A stretch of 64,000 nucleotides of DNA, taken from positions 1 through 64,000 of the forward strand of contig AUXH01000005.1 in assembly GCA_000482145.1 (NCBI GenBank), in the 5' to 3' direction. The DNA comes from Strigomonas culicis (lineage: Eukaryota > Euglenozoa > Kinetoplastea > Trypanosomatida > Trypanosomatidae). How positions within the stretch are numbered: the first letter of the stretch is position 1; each line of letters opens with the position of its first letter. The notes under the pieces were generated by a model. That model ran no database searches. It was given only the letters and a program-made list of their open reading frames with translations, and was not told where the DNA came from. Below, piece by piece: positions 28,033 to 36,386 of the stretch. Both the position numbers and the translations under genes were made by a program.

Positions 28033-29757
28033 TCAAAACTGCAGAAGCTTGAATCCAGTCTTGATGTTCGCCGTCAGATCTGTCCGTGTTCGGTACTCCC
28101 AGTAAGACATGGCTCTGCTCGACGGATACCCAGGGGGGATGACAAGCCTCATCGCGTCGCTGAGCACTTCCTCCTTCATCAGGCGGTCCGAGGTCGTCGT
28201 GACGGAGAGCGACGGCGAGGCGTTGACCTCAATCAGGTGGGGTCGAATGTTGCCGTCGATCAGAATGTCGTACCCATACAACTCAAACGAGTGCTTGTCG
28301 TTGTACATGACATTCTCCATCGCCTTCAGGGAGTGGTAGATGAGAAACTCGATGCTGGTCATGAGACCCTCCGCCACGTAGGTGCCGTAGCGGCTCTGGA
28401 TATAGAGGAACACGTTGTGGAAGGACCACTTCCCGCCGTGCGTCGTGTTGTAGTGCGCGTCGCCCTTCTGCAGCGCGACGTTCGTCAGGTGCGCGCCGAG
28501 CGCCTCCTCCGAGAAGCAGTCGCTGGTGTACCGCGTCGCGCAGAAGCGCGCGAAGCCGTCGCGGTGGAGGTACGCGACGAGCGGCTTGAAGGACGTCACA
28601 AGGGTGTACAGCCGCAGGTCGAACTTGCGGCCGCCGATCAGCAGCGGGTTGTCGATGTACTTGCTCACAATGAAGCCGCCGAGCATGTTCTGCACCTCCT
28701 TGTTCAGCGGCGGGGGCGCCGCCGTCGTCGGGGAGGAGGTCCCGCCGCGTCCGGTCGCGAGCACGCCCGGGTGCGCCTGGGCGCTCGCCGTGGCCTCGCG
28801 CTCCGCCTCCTTCTTGTCCTTGATCCACCGCATGAGCTGCTGAATGCGGTTGACTAAAAAGATGCCCTTCCCCTGCGACCGCGACGTCGGCTTCACAATC
28901 CAGGTCGCGCCGGGGTGGCGCTTGAACTCCTCGATGAACATGCTCGTGTCGTTCGGTAAGTTGTAGGTGATGGGCACCCCCTCCGCAAAGGCGTAGGTAC
29001 GCGTGCCGGCGGGGCTCCCAACTGCGCTCCCACTGACCGAGGCAAAGCTCGATATCCGGCGGAACGCTGTGTCTGTTGGCGATGATACCGCACCGCCGCT
29101 CGTGGCCGCCGCCGCCCAGTTCACGGCGGTGGTCAGGATCAGCTTCTTTTGCAGGCCGGCCACCTGCGTGTCGCGCAAGTAGCGCTTAATGTTCTTGTAC
29201 ATGAGGTCCTTTCGTGTCAGCTCGTAGTGGTTGGGGAAGTGGTTGATGATCTGGTTGTCTTGCAGCCGGCAGTCCGCGGAGGAGAACACATTGCGGATGC
29301 GCACGACGCTCATCCAGAAGAAATGCCACGCGCCAACGCCGGTGTCCATGTAGCGCTCCTCCGCAACGTTGCTGTTCTGCACGATAATCTCCTCCGTTCG
29401 CTGTGGCATCCGCTCGAACATGAAGTGGAGGACGACCTTATCCAGGTCCGTGCGGTAGCGCAACACGGAGCCGGACGTGTTAGCGCCCGTGGCCGTACTG
29501 CTGTTGCTCGTGACGACAGTCGGGTTCGTGATGCTCTTGGGGTGGCCGCCGTTGGAGGGCATTGTCGTGTTGATGCACACGACACTCTGCGCGTGGCGCC
29601 GTCCGGATGCGAACGTGGCGAGCGCCGCTTTCTCCGCCATGTAGGACTTTGCCTCGTCCTCCTCCTTCTCGGCTGTCTGTGTGACGACGACGCCCGGCAG
29701 TATGAACCGGTGCGGCGGGGCACTGACAGGCCTATCGGACACAGTTCCTTCACTCAT
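28033..29757 (-). CDS. TTLL: tubulin tyrosine ligase-like (TTLL) glutamylase, TTLL1/9 type
   Basis: A 574-residue protein with a full TTL ATP-grasp domain from about residue 130 to 560. Visible motifs are NHFPNHYELTRKDLMYKN, WIVKPTSRSQGKGIFL (ATP lysine and glycine loop), GGRKFDLRLYTLVTSFKPL, YRDGFARFC-like HRDGFARFCATRY, HLTNVALQKG, and the metal-binding end LIEVNASPSLSVTT. These match polyglutamylases that modify tubulin in the axoneme or subpellicular corset; the motif wording is close to TTLL1 and TTLL9 but the subtype is not certain. A Gly/Thr/Pro-rich insertion (about residues 325-345) separates two parts of the domain. No microtubule-binding extension is seen. Start ATG at 29755-29757. 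Confidence 0.88.
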   Translation of the reverse strand: MSEGTVSDRPVSAPPHRFILPGVVVTQTAEKEEDEAKSYMAEKAALATFASGRRHAQSVVCINTTMPSNGGHPKSITNPTVVTSNSSTATGANTSGSVLRYRTDLDKVVLHFMFERMPQRTEEIIVQNSNVAEERYMDTGVGAWHFFWMSVVRIRNVFSSADCRLQDNQIINHFPNHYELTRKDLMYKNIKRYLRDTQVAGLQKKLILTTAVNWAAAATSGGAVSSPTDTAFRRISSFASVSGSAVGSPAGTRTYAFAEGVPITYNLPNDTSMFIEEFKRHPGATWIVKPTSRSQGKGIFLVNRIQQLMRWIKDKKEAEREATASAQAHPGVLATGRGGTSSPTTAAPPPLNKEVQNMLGGFIVSKYIDNPLLIGGRKFDLRLYTLVTSFKPLVAYLHRDGFARFCATRYTSDCFSEEALGAHLTNVALQKGDAHYNTTHGGKWSFHNVFLYIQSRYGTYVAEGLMTSIEFLIYHSLKAMENVMYNDKHSFELYGYDILIDGNIRPHLIEVNASPSLSVTTTSDRLMKEEVLSDAMRLVIPPGYPSSRAMSYWEYRTRTDLTANIKTGFKLLQF

Positions 29758-30341
29758 GGCGTCACAGATAATGGGACCTCTTAATGCGCGGCGGTTAAAT
29801 GATGAAAAAAAAAACTTTTGACTTATTTCTCTAAGATTATGTATGAGTCGATATGTGTATGTGTGTCCGTGGATACCAACGACGCCTTTTTTTTTAGCGC
29901 TAAGGGAAAAGAGGACTATGTCAATTAAAATGTATCATCATGAATTCATGATGAAGAAATCAGTAAAAAAAAATACAAGAGAACGAACACAAGGACAACA
30001 AAAGTCATCGTTTTTAAAAGGAGAAGAAAAATAAGAGAGAAATAGTGAGCCACGGATTTGAAGAAAAAACATCATTCATTCCTTCACACTTCATGCAATA
30101 CGTCTCCCAAAATATATATATGTACCAGCCCAAAAAGGGATAAGGAAGGATAATGTAGTTAAACGTAAAAGGGGGCAAACAAAGAGGATTATTAAACACC
30201 ATAGTTCTGAATTAGAATTAGATTTATTAATTTATTTATGTCCACAGCAACAATCACATAAGTTTTTTTTTAAAAGATTCTAACAATCCTTGTTTTGAGT
30301 CGTTTTTATTTTGCCTTCCTTATGCGACAGTACCTATCAAA
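29758..30341. other. intergenic spacer with 20-bp palindrome
   Basis: About 0.58 kb, AT-rich. A-run near 29804-29813, T-run at 29887-29895 and a perfect 20-bp palindrome at 29935-29954. Purine-rich 29970-30050. No gene seen. Confidence 0.45.
29935..29954. repeat. perfect 20-bp palindrome centred on GAATTC
   Basis: The 20 bases are identical to their own reverse complement: half-site TCATCATGAA, then TTCATGATGA. It lies between the XRN-like and TTLL genes with no loop, so as DNA it is a dyad and as RNA a tight self-pairing unit. Confidence 0.6.
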
Positions 30342-32582
30342 TCACTTTTTCTTCTTCTTCCATTTCTTACCATTCTTCTGTGTGCCATTGCTATTCTTGT
30401 TTTTACTTGAGAGCACCGCTTGGAAGGCTTGGTCATCGTTGCCAAGGAATCCTTTGATTTCATCAAGAAAGCCGTTATCGTCTCCTTCCTCCTCGTTCAG
30501 CAGCGCATCGTGCCCGAGTTCGTTCTCCACCTCGCGCAGCCGCTCCGTCGCGTGTGTGGTCTTCAGCTGGCTGAGCTTCCGTTTGATCCGCCGCATCTCC
30601 TTCTCTTGCTTCTTAATCACCTTCTGATGCACCTCCGGCTTTTTGCTCTCCATCAACTTCTTCTTCCGCACGGAGTTCTTCGCCGACAGCTCCTTCGAGC
30701 GCTCGATCAGCTTCTCCACCTTCGCGGTGGTGCGGTCGACCCCGCTGCCGTCGTGCGCGGCGCCGCCCTCATAGAGCGGGATGCGTCTCGCCTTCTCCGA
30801 CGCCTGGTCGCCGCTCTCGCCCTCCGCCGCCGGGCTGTGCGAGAAGGGGTCCACGAACACGAGCTCCTGCACCTGCCGCGGGTACGTGAAGTGGACGTAG
30901 GTGAAGCGCTCCGGGATGGTGAGCTTGCGCACCTCCGGCACCGGATCCTCGCGCGTGATGGTGCCGGTCTTGGCCAGCATGCGGTGTTGCTCGTGTCGCG
31001 AGAGGCGCCGCGCGGGCGGCTGGTAGTTGAGCCACACCGGGGACGTGAACTGCCGCAGGTAGCGCTCGCTCGGCGTCAGGGCGTCCGCGGCGGCCTCGAC
31101 CGCCTGCGCGGCGCACTTGGCGATGTCCAGCGGGTCGTTGCTCGACAGGAGGCTCTGCGCGAGGGCGCGGTGCTTCGCCTCGTGCAGCGTCCGCTCCACG
31201 CTGCGCGGCAGCGCCGCCTCGGTCGGCATCAGCGCCGTGTACGTTTCTAAGGGGGAGAGCGGCGCGGAGTTCACCACGAAGGGCAGTCGCAGCGTCTTGT
31301 GCTTCTTCTGTAGGTGCGCCGCCGCGGCGCGCAGGTGGCTGAGCGTCGGCTGCGAGGTGGGTGGGATGTAGCGGTAGTTCGGGCACACCCCCGTCACCAC
31401 CGTGTAGAGCGACCAGAGCGCCGCCTGGAAGAGGTCGAGACCGATCTGCTCCTCCGCCGTCCCGCCGTACTCCTTCACGTCGACAATGTCGGCGAGGAAG
31501 TCGGTGTCGATGCTCATGAGGTCCGGCGCCACGAGCGTGCTCTGCGGATACGCCGCGCGCACGGAGCGGTAGCGGCGCCACAGCGTCATGGCGACCTCAC
31601 CGGCGCCGACGTAGTGATCGCCGCCGTTGAGGAGAAAGATGAAGATGAAGTCCACACGCACGGAGGGCAGCTGCTGCGGCGTCAGCTTGGAGGACTCGCC
31701 CTGCGTCGTGGAGGTGGCGCGCAGCCAGCGGTACAGGATCTCGCTCACGTTGATGAGCTGCAGTGAGGAGGGGCCAATGACGTTGATGTTGTGGTAAAAG
31801 GTGGCGCCGAGGCACGTGAGCACAAGATCGATATCATTGCCGATCACGCTGATTGTGTCGTTCGGGTTGTACGCCGGCACCGGCGCGCCCGCGGCATGTC
31901 CGTGCGAGCCCGCGTAGAGACTGGGGTCGTACTCGTAATTGCCCGCGATGAAGGAGAGCGCGCGCGACACCTTCGCCTCGCCTTCGCCCATCACCGTCGA
32001 CCCGTGGAGGTACAGGGCACAGTGCCGCTTGAGGAAGCCGCGTCCATTATTGAGCTTGAACTGTGCGGCCAGCGCGTTCTCAATCTCCACTAGAAAGAGG
32101 GAGCCGGCCGTGATGGACAGCGACGAGAGCGCTTGGCCGTTCTGCACGGAGTTGCTGGAGTCGAGGAAGGAGAGTTTCCGCCGGCGGAGCCGCTGCGTCT
32201 GCATCTTCGCGAGCGGCGCGGGGCCGTCGAGACAGATGGTGAGCGTCTTGGTGGGCACGACCACGCCGGTCACGAGCACCTTGAGGCGCTGCAGGATGTC
32301 CTGTATGAGCTCCTTCTTGGACTTGTGCGACAGCTCCGCCTTGCCGAAACAGCTGTGGATGATACAGTTCATGTCGACGAGCACGTGGTCGACGCAGCGG
32401 GGGGAGGAGCCCTTGTCGCTGGCGTCGCCCGCATCGGCCTCCTCGTCCGTGACGGGGTCATTGTTCAGGTAGTACAGGCGCCGCTGCTTTGCCTCGTACG
32501 CCTCCTCCTCGCTGAGGGGCACCGGCAGCAGCCTTGTGCACCCACTACTGTCAATGAACTTTCGGAGTCCTAACAGACCCAT
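30342..32582 (-). CDS. XRN: 5'-3' exoribonuclease, XRN family (divergent)
   Basis: A 746-residue protein. The XRN_N catalytic region spans about residues 1-360 with the metal-binding acids in order: HVLVDMNCIIHSC, LTICLDGPAPLAKMQTQRLRRRK, STVMGEGEAKVSRAL, ISVIGNDIDLVLTCL and FLLNGGDHY. These correspond to the DMN-GIIH, DGVAPRAKM, GEGEHK, D-x-D and GNDF motifs of Xrn1/Rat1. The C-terminal end is a highly charged Lys/Glu segment (KKLMESKKPEVHQKVIKKQEKE) and a basic tail NGKKWKKKKK. Trypanosomes have four XRN proteins (A to D); XRNA and XRND are the essential large ones, and this shorter divergent one is more like XRNB or XRNC, an assignment not settled here. It keeps all acidic residues, so nuclease activity is expected. 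Confidence 0.88.
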   Translation of the reverse strand: MGLLGLRKFIDSSGCTRLLPVPLSEEEAYEAKQRRLYYLNNDPVTDEEADAGDASDKGSSPRCVDHVLVDMNCIIHSCFGKAELSHKSKKELIQDILQRLKVLVTGVVVPTKTLTICLDGPAPLAKMQTQRLRRRKLSFLDSSNSVQNGQALSSLSITAGSLFLVEIENALAAQFKLNNGRGFLKRHCALYLHGSTVMGEGEAKVSRALSFIAGNYEYDPSLYAGSHGHAAGAPVPAYNPNDTISVIGNDIDLVLTCLGATFYHNINVIGPSSLQLINVSEILYRWLRATSTTQGESSKLTPQQLPSVRVDFIFIFLLNGGDHYVGAGEVAMTLWRRYRSVRAAYPQSTLVAPDLMSIDTDFLADIVDVKEYGGTAEEQIGLDLFQAALWSLYTVVTGVCPNYRYIPPTSQPTLSHLRAAAAHLQKKHKTLRLPFVVNSAPLSPLETYTALMPTEAALPRSVERTLHEAKHRALAQSLLSSNDPLDIAKCAAQAVEAAADALTPSERYLRQFTSPVWLNYQPPARRLSRHEQHRMLAKTGTITREDPVPEVRKLTIPERFTYVHFTYPRQVQELVFVDPFSHSPAAEGESGDQASEKARRIPLYEGGAAHDGSGVDRTTAKVEKLIERSKELSAKNSVRKKKLMESKKPEVHQKVIKKQEKEMRRIKRKLSQLKTTHATERLREVENELGHDALLNEEEGDDNGFLDEIKGFLGNDDQAFQAVLSSKNKNSNGTQKNGKKWKKKKK

Positions 32583-33256
32583 TGTGTTTCTTCTAAAAAT
32601 ACAGCAACTGAGTTGAAAAAAGGGTACATAGATATATAAAAAAAAACATGACAGATAATAAAAGGAGAAGGAGAGACGGATAGAATAATGGGTTAGAAAT
32701 ATCGGAACATGAGCAGAGAAAATGAAAAAGGGAAGAGGGCGAAATTAGAAAACCACTTCTCACTAATCCCGAGCTTGTGTGGATGGTTTGTGTTTTTGAA
32801 GCGTTTATATTTCAGTAAAAGATGCAAGTGTGCACTGCGCACTACAGATGTGGTACACAGATGTGCCCAGCTGATTGATCTGTGTCTCTTTGCATCTCAG
32901 CACGTGCATGTAAAAAAAAAAAAATGAAACAGCTCGAGGTGTCCCTGTAGCTTACAGAGGATGTAAACAAACAGACAAGGAATATAGAAACGCGTACGGA
33001 ACACTCACGGCAGAAAGAAAAAACAGAAACAAAGAGGCTCACCATGAAAACACAGAAACAAAAATAGGAAAGTCAAGGTACAACAACATTCAAATGACAT
33101 GAACACCAATAACAAGGATGCAGACCACAGCACAGGTGTCATGAATAAAGTCGTACTCTTAAACACAAAGAGTGGAAGCAGTCCTTATCAAGTATACAAG
33201 AAGGACAGGAGTCTATTTGAGAATGCAAAAACGTCGTCTGTGGATAGGCTGTTTGG
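32583..33256. other. intergenic spacer
   Basis: About 0.67 kb. A-runs at 32640-32646 and 32911-32924 and purine-rich 32649-32745 (pyrimidine on the coding strand), probably the acceptor region of the XRN-like gene. No gene seen. Confidence 0.4.
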
Positions 33257-34090
33257 TTAATCAACGGGGGTGTTCTCTAACATCCCCCGCAGCCACGGTA
33301 GCAGCAAGCGATAGCCGAGGCCGTACACAAAGACCACTAAGCTCAGCACGAGGATCAGAATCGGGTCCATGATGCGGTTAAATACGAGCGGCGTGAAGCT
33401 GATCACGTAGGACAGTTCATAGAAGTGCTCCGGGTGCACGGCGGGTGCGCTCTCGCACGGGGCGACCTCGAGGACCGGCAGTAGCGGGTCGTCGCCCCGC
33501 GCCGCCGCTCCATCCACCCCAGGGTCGTAGTGCACATCTTCGTCCGCGGCGAACGTGAGCGCGTTGCTGGCGGAGATGCCAAAGAGGATGATCTCCGTGT
33601 CGTGCAGAGTAAAGTGGGCTGCCTCCTCGTGCGGGCCGTGACGCACCGCGGTTACGCTGCTCGCGCGCATGTACATCAGCCGCATCTCGTAATTCACTGA
33701 GGGGGAGCCCAGGAAGCTGACCTGCACCGCATACCGACGCCCTTTCTGCAAATTCGTGAGGAGGTAGTGGCGGTTCGGAAACAGGCCCTCGGCGGCCGCC
33801 CGCGCGCGCCACGGCGCCAGGTGCCGCAGCTGCGGGTTCAGCACCGTTTCTTTTACAAGCACGTCGCCGGGCGAGAGCTCTACCAACGTGCTACTGTAGT
33901 CGCCCCGCGCACACCTCGCAGACGATGCCCATCCGACGGCACCGTCCGCCGCGTCGTGCGCTGTGCTGCAGGCCTCCGTCCAGGCCCGGTAGGCGATGGC
34001 ATTGACGACCACAACGACAGCGCAGACGAGAAGAAAAATGATAAGGCTACTTCGAGGTGGCTTCACTTTTGCTTCCGGAGTAGCTGTCAT
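33257..34090 (-). CDS. two-TM membrane protein of unknown function
   Basis: A 277-residue protein, family not recognised. A hydrophobic segment at residues 15-35 (SLIIFLLVCAVVVVVNAIAY) acts as signal anchor, and a second lies at about 243-265 (PILILVLSLVVFVYGLGYRLLL) followed by a short tail. The 205 residues between them carry several Cys (CSTAHD, CARGDY, CES) and a beta-rich pattern (KGRRYAVQVSFLGS, VNYEMRLMYMR), so this part is likely a lumenal or extracellular domain and both ends face the cytosol. A Gly/Ala/Asp-rich insertion around residue 195 is probably a loop. Neighbours give no functional hint. Start ATG at 34088-34090. Confidence 0.6.
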   Translation of the reverse strand: MTATPEAKVKPPRSSLIIFLLVCAVVVVVNAIAYRAWTEACSTAHDAADGAVGWASSARCARGDYSSTLVELSPGDVLVKETVLNPQLRHLAPWRARAAAEGLFPNRHYLLTNLQKGRRYAVQVSFLGSPSVNYEMRLMYMRASSVTAVRHGPHEEAAHFTLHDTEIILFGISASNALTFAADEDVHYDPGVDGAAARGDDPLLPVLEVAPCESAPAVHPEHFYELSYVISFTPLVFNRIMDPILILVLSLVVFVYGLGYRLLLPWLRGMLENTPVD

Positions 34091-34646
34091 GCTTTAAATA
34101 GTATTTGTTTTTTTGTATTTCACACGCACGTAAGTGCTATAGTATAAATGTGAGGAATGAAGATATATCTTCTTTTCTAGCCCCTATAGCTCTCTTCTTT
34201 CTTCGCAGCCTTCCACACTTCGTCTTACCTTTTTTGTATCTGTTGATATTGCTGTATTCGGTATTCAGAGTCTTCAAAAACAACAAATACTGGATCACTT
34301 TTAACAATCAATATATGCGTTCTCTCTTTAACGGTATATACAGAGAACGTTATTCCTTAATCATTGAGTATAGTGGCCCCAAATAGAAATGAGAGAATTG
34401 AGGGAAGAGAGGAAAACTAGTATGAAATGAACATACTTTACTCGGCACAGAAAGCTCTCCATTTTAACATCAGCTATACTAGTGAAAAGAAGAAAAACAA
34501 AGAAATAAAAGGTAGTTATTTTCTATGCAACAATGTATCTCCTGTGTGTTATTGAAACAGTAATTATCATAAAAAAGGTATAAATGTGAACAACACCGAT
34601 TTGGAACCTCATACATAAACGCCTGACGTTGTAGACCGCAGCAGCA
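34091..34646. other. intergenic spacer
   Basis: About 0.56 kb, AT-rich. T-rich patches at 34106-34116 and 34178-34215 are on the + strand, hence purine on the coding strand, so the acceptor tract of the two-TM gene is not obvious. 34400-34520 is purine-rich and lies in the 3' flank of the mitochondrial protein gene. No gene seen. Confidence 0.4.
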
Positions 34647-36155
34647 TCACAAAAGAAATACCATATCCCCCTCCTCCTCATCGTCGGAAACAGTTTCCTT
34701 TTTGCTGGCAGCCTTCGACCTGGAGCTCTTTTTCTTCTCTGTTGTCGCGCCGCCCCGCTTGGCCGATTTCTTCTTTTTCATCCCCTTCTCTTGCTGTGAT
34801 GCCTCCTCGCTCTCGTGCGCACTGCTCGTTTCCTTCTGATGTGTCGCCTCCACTTCCTCCGCTGCGCCATCGGCGACCGCTCCCTGCGCCCGTCGCAGCC
34901 GCTCGTGTCGCTCTACCATGTAGCGGTCGATGTTGCGCTGCAGCGCGCGCACGTGCTCGACCTCCTCCTCTCGTCTGCTGGAGAAGTAGTGATGCATGCC
35001 CTTCGCGGGTCCGCCCGCGGTCGACAGCCGCAGACCGTCCTTGTGTCCTGCCGCGCGGCTCAGCTCGACCGTACGGCGGTCGCGGCGTTCTGTCTGCTCC
35101 GCCGCCGCGGCCTCCGCCTCGATGCGCTTCAGCGCCTTCATGTTGTCCAGCCGCACGCGTTTGTGGTACTCCAGCCACTTGGGGTACGTGTCGATGAGCT
35201 GGCCCGTCCCGCGCATCTGCCAGTCGTTGCGGATCCGCGCGGCGGCGGAAAAGACGTTGGTCAGCTGCTTCTGGAAGGAGAAGGGGGTCGGCATATCGTT
35301 CGCGCGTAGCAGCTGCACACCGAGGTAGGCCAGCTCTGCGTTCCCCGTCTCCTGGCCGCAGCTCAGGAAGAGCTCCGCCACCACCGCGGCGCGCGCGGCC
35401 TGCTCCTGCGGCAGCTCCAGCAGCGCGGGGGCGCGGCCATTCGCGAGGCTGAGCGTCAGCCCCGGCAGCAGCTGCAGCACCTCCCGGCGCTGGTCGCCGT
35501 CCACAAGGTCCATGGCCAGCTGCCGCAGGAAGGGCACAAAGACCTCCTCCGGCAGCTGGTGCTTCCGCACCGCGCGCGTCAAGGGCAGCACCTCCTCCAT
35601 GCCCTCCCCGTGGGCGACTAGGGCGGCCGAGAAGCGGCGCCAGCGCTCCTCGCCCATCCCCTCTGCGGTGTAGGAGGGGTTCTTCACGGTGGCCGCGCCG
35701 TTCAGGAACCACTTGGTCACCTCGGACGCCAGCGCGCGGGCGTCCATCAGCTTCTCTTCGTCCTGCACGACCGGCGTCAGCTTGTGCTCAATCAGGATAA
35801 ACACAACGTCCACGAAGGAAGAATACAGCAAGTAGAAGGTTTCCTTCGAGTAGCGAAGGAGGCGCACCTGAATCTGCGATTCTAGCTCCGCTGTTGTCAG
35901 CTCCTCGGCAGGGCCCGAGACGAGGCCACCGGTGGGGTCCTCGAAGAGGTTCAGTGCTAGCGGCGAGGACCCCGCCTGTGTGTGCGACTCTGTCCCTATC
36001 ATGTCCACAATGTCATTCGCCGACATCTTCTTGTAGGTTCGTCGCCAAACCGGCGTCGGGTGGCAGACCCCATTAGACACACCGCGCGAGAGAGCAGCGA
36101 GCGCGCTGCCACACGGGGCAACTCTAGATGCAGCAAATCGACAAGGCCGCATCAT
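34647..36155 (-). CDS. predicted mitochondrial protein with Lys-rich tail, unknown function
   Basis: A 502-residue protein. The start is placed at the ATG at 36153-36155 (a second ATG follows directly), giving MMRPCRFAASRVAPCGSALAAL, a strong mitochondrial presequence; the open frame reaches 46 codons upstream but is low-complexity. Residues about 55-330 are helical, with LLRYSKETFYLLYSSFVDVVF and FVPFLRQLAMDLVDGDQRREVLQLL suggesting an alpha solenoid. Residues about 355-430 form an Arg/Glu-rich coiled coil. The last 90 residues are highly charged and Lys/Glu/Ser-rich (KGMKKKKSAKRGG, KKKSSRSKAASKK), then end EEEGDMVFLL. Such a basic tail is unusual for a matrix protein and could bind RNA. No domain was recognised. 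Confidence 0.6.
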   Translation of the reverse strand: MMRPCRFAASRVAPCGSALAALSRGVSNGVCHPTPVWRRTYKKMSANDIVDMIGTESHTQAGSSPLALNLFEDPTGGLVSGPAEELTTAELESQIQVRLLRYSKETFYLLYSSFVDVVFILIEHKLTPVVQDEEKLMDARALASEVTKWFLNGAATVKNPSYTAEGMGEERWRRFSAALVAHGEGMEEVLPLTRAVRKHQLPEEVFVPFLRQLAMDLVDGDQRREVLQLLPGLTLSLANGRAPALLELPQEQAARAAVVAELFLSCGQETGNAELAYLGVQLLRANDMPTPFSFQKQLTNVFSAAARIRNDWQMRGTGQLIDTYPKWLEYHKRVRLDNMKALKRIEAEAAAAEQTERRDRRTVELSRAAGHKDGLRLSTAGGPAKGMHHYFSSRREEEVEHVRALQRNIDRYMVERHERLRRAQGAVADGAAEEVEATHQKETSSAHESEEASQQEKGMKKKKSAKRGGATTEKKKSSRSKAASKKETVSDDEEEGDMVFLL

Positions 36156-36386
36156 GCATACTATTTTCTTGTGCAAGTGCTTTTCGTGTGCTCCGTACAC
36201 AGAAAAGAGAGATACAAGAGGGGAGAGAGATACAAAACAATACCATATAAAGCACTTGTAGAATGTACATTTAGAATAACACACACACACAACAAAAAAA
36301 AAAAAGCAGTGCGCGCGACGACATGCGAGAAAGAAGTGATTAACAGCTTTGTAAACAAGGATGTACCCTCCCGCCTATCCACACGC

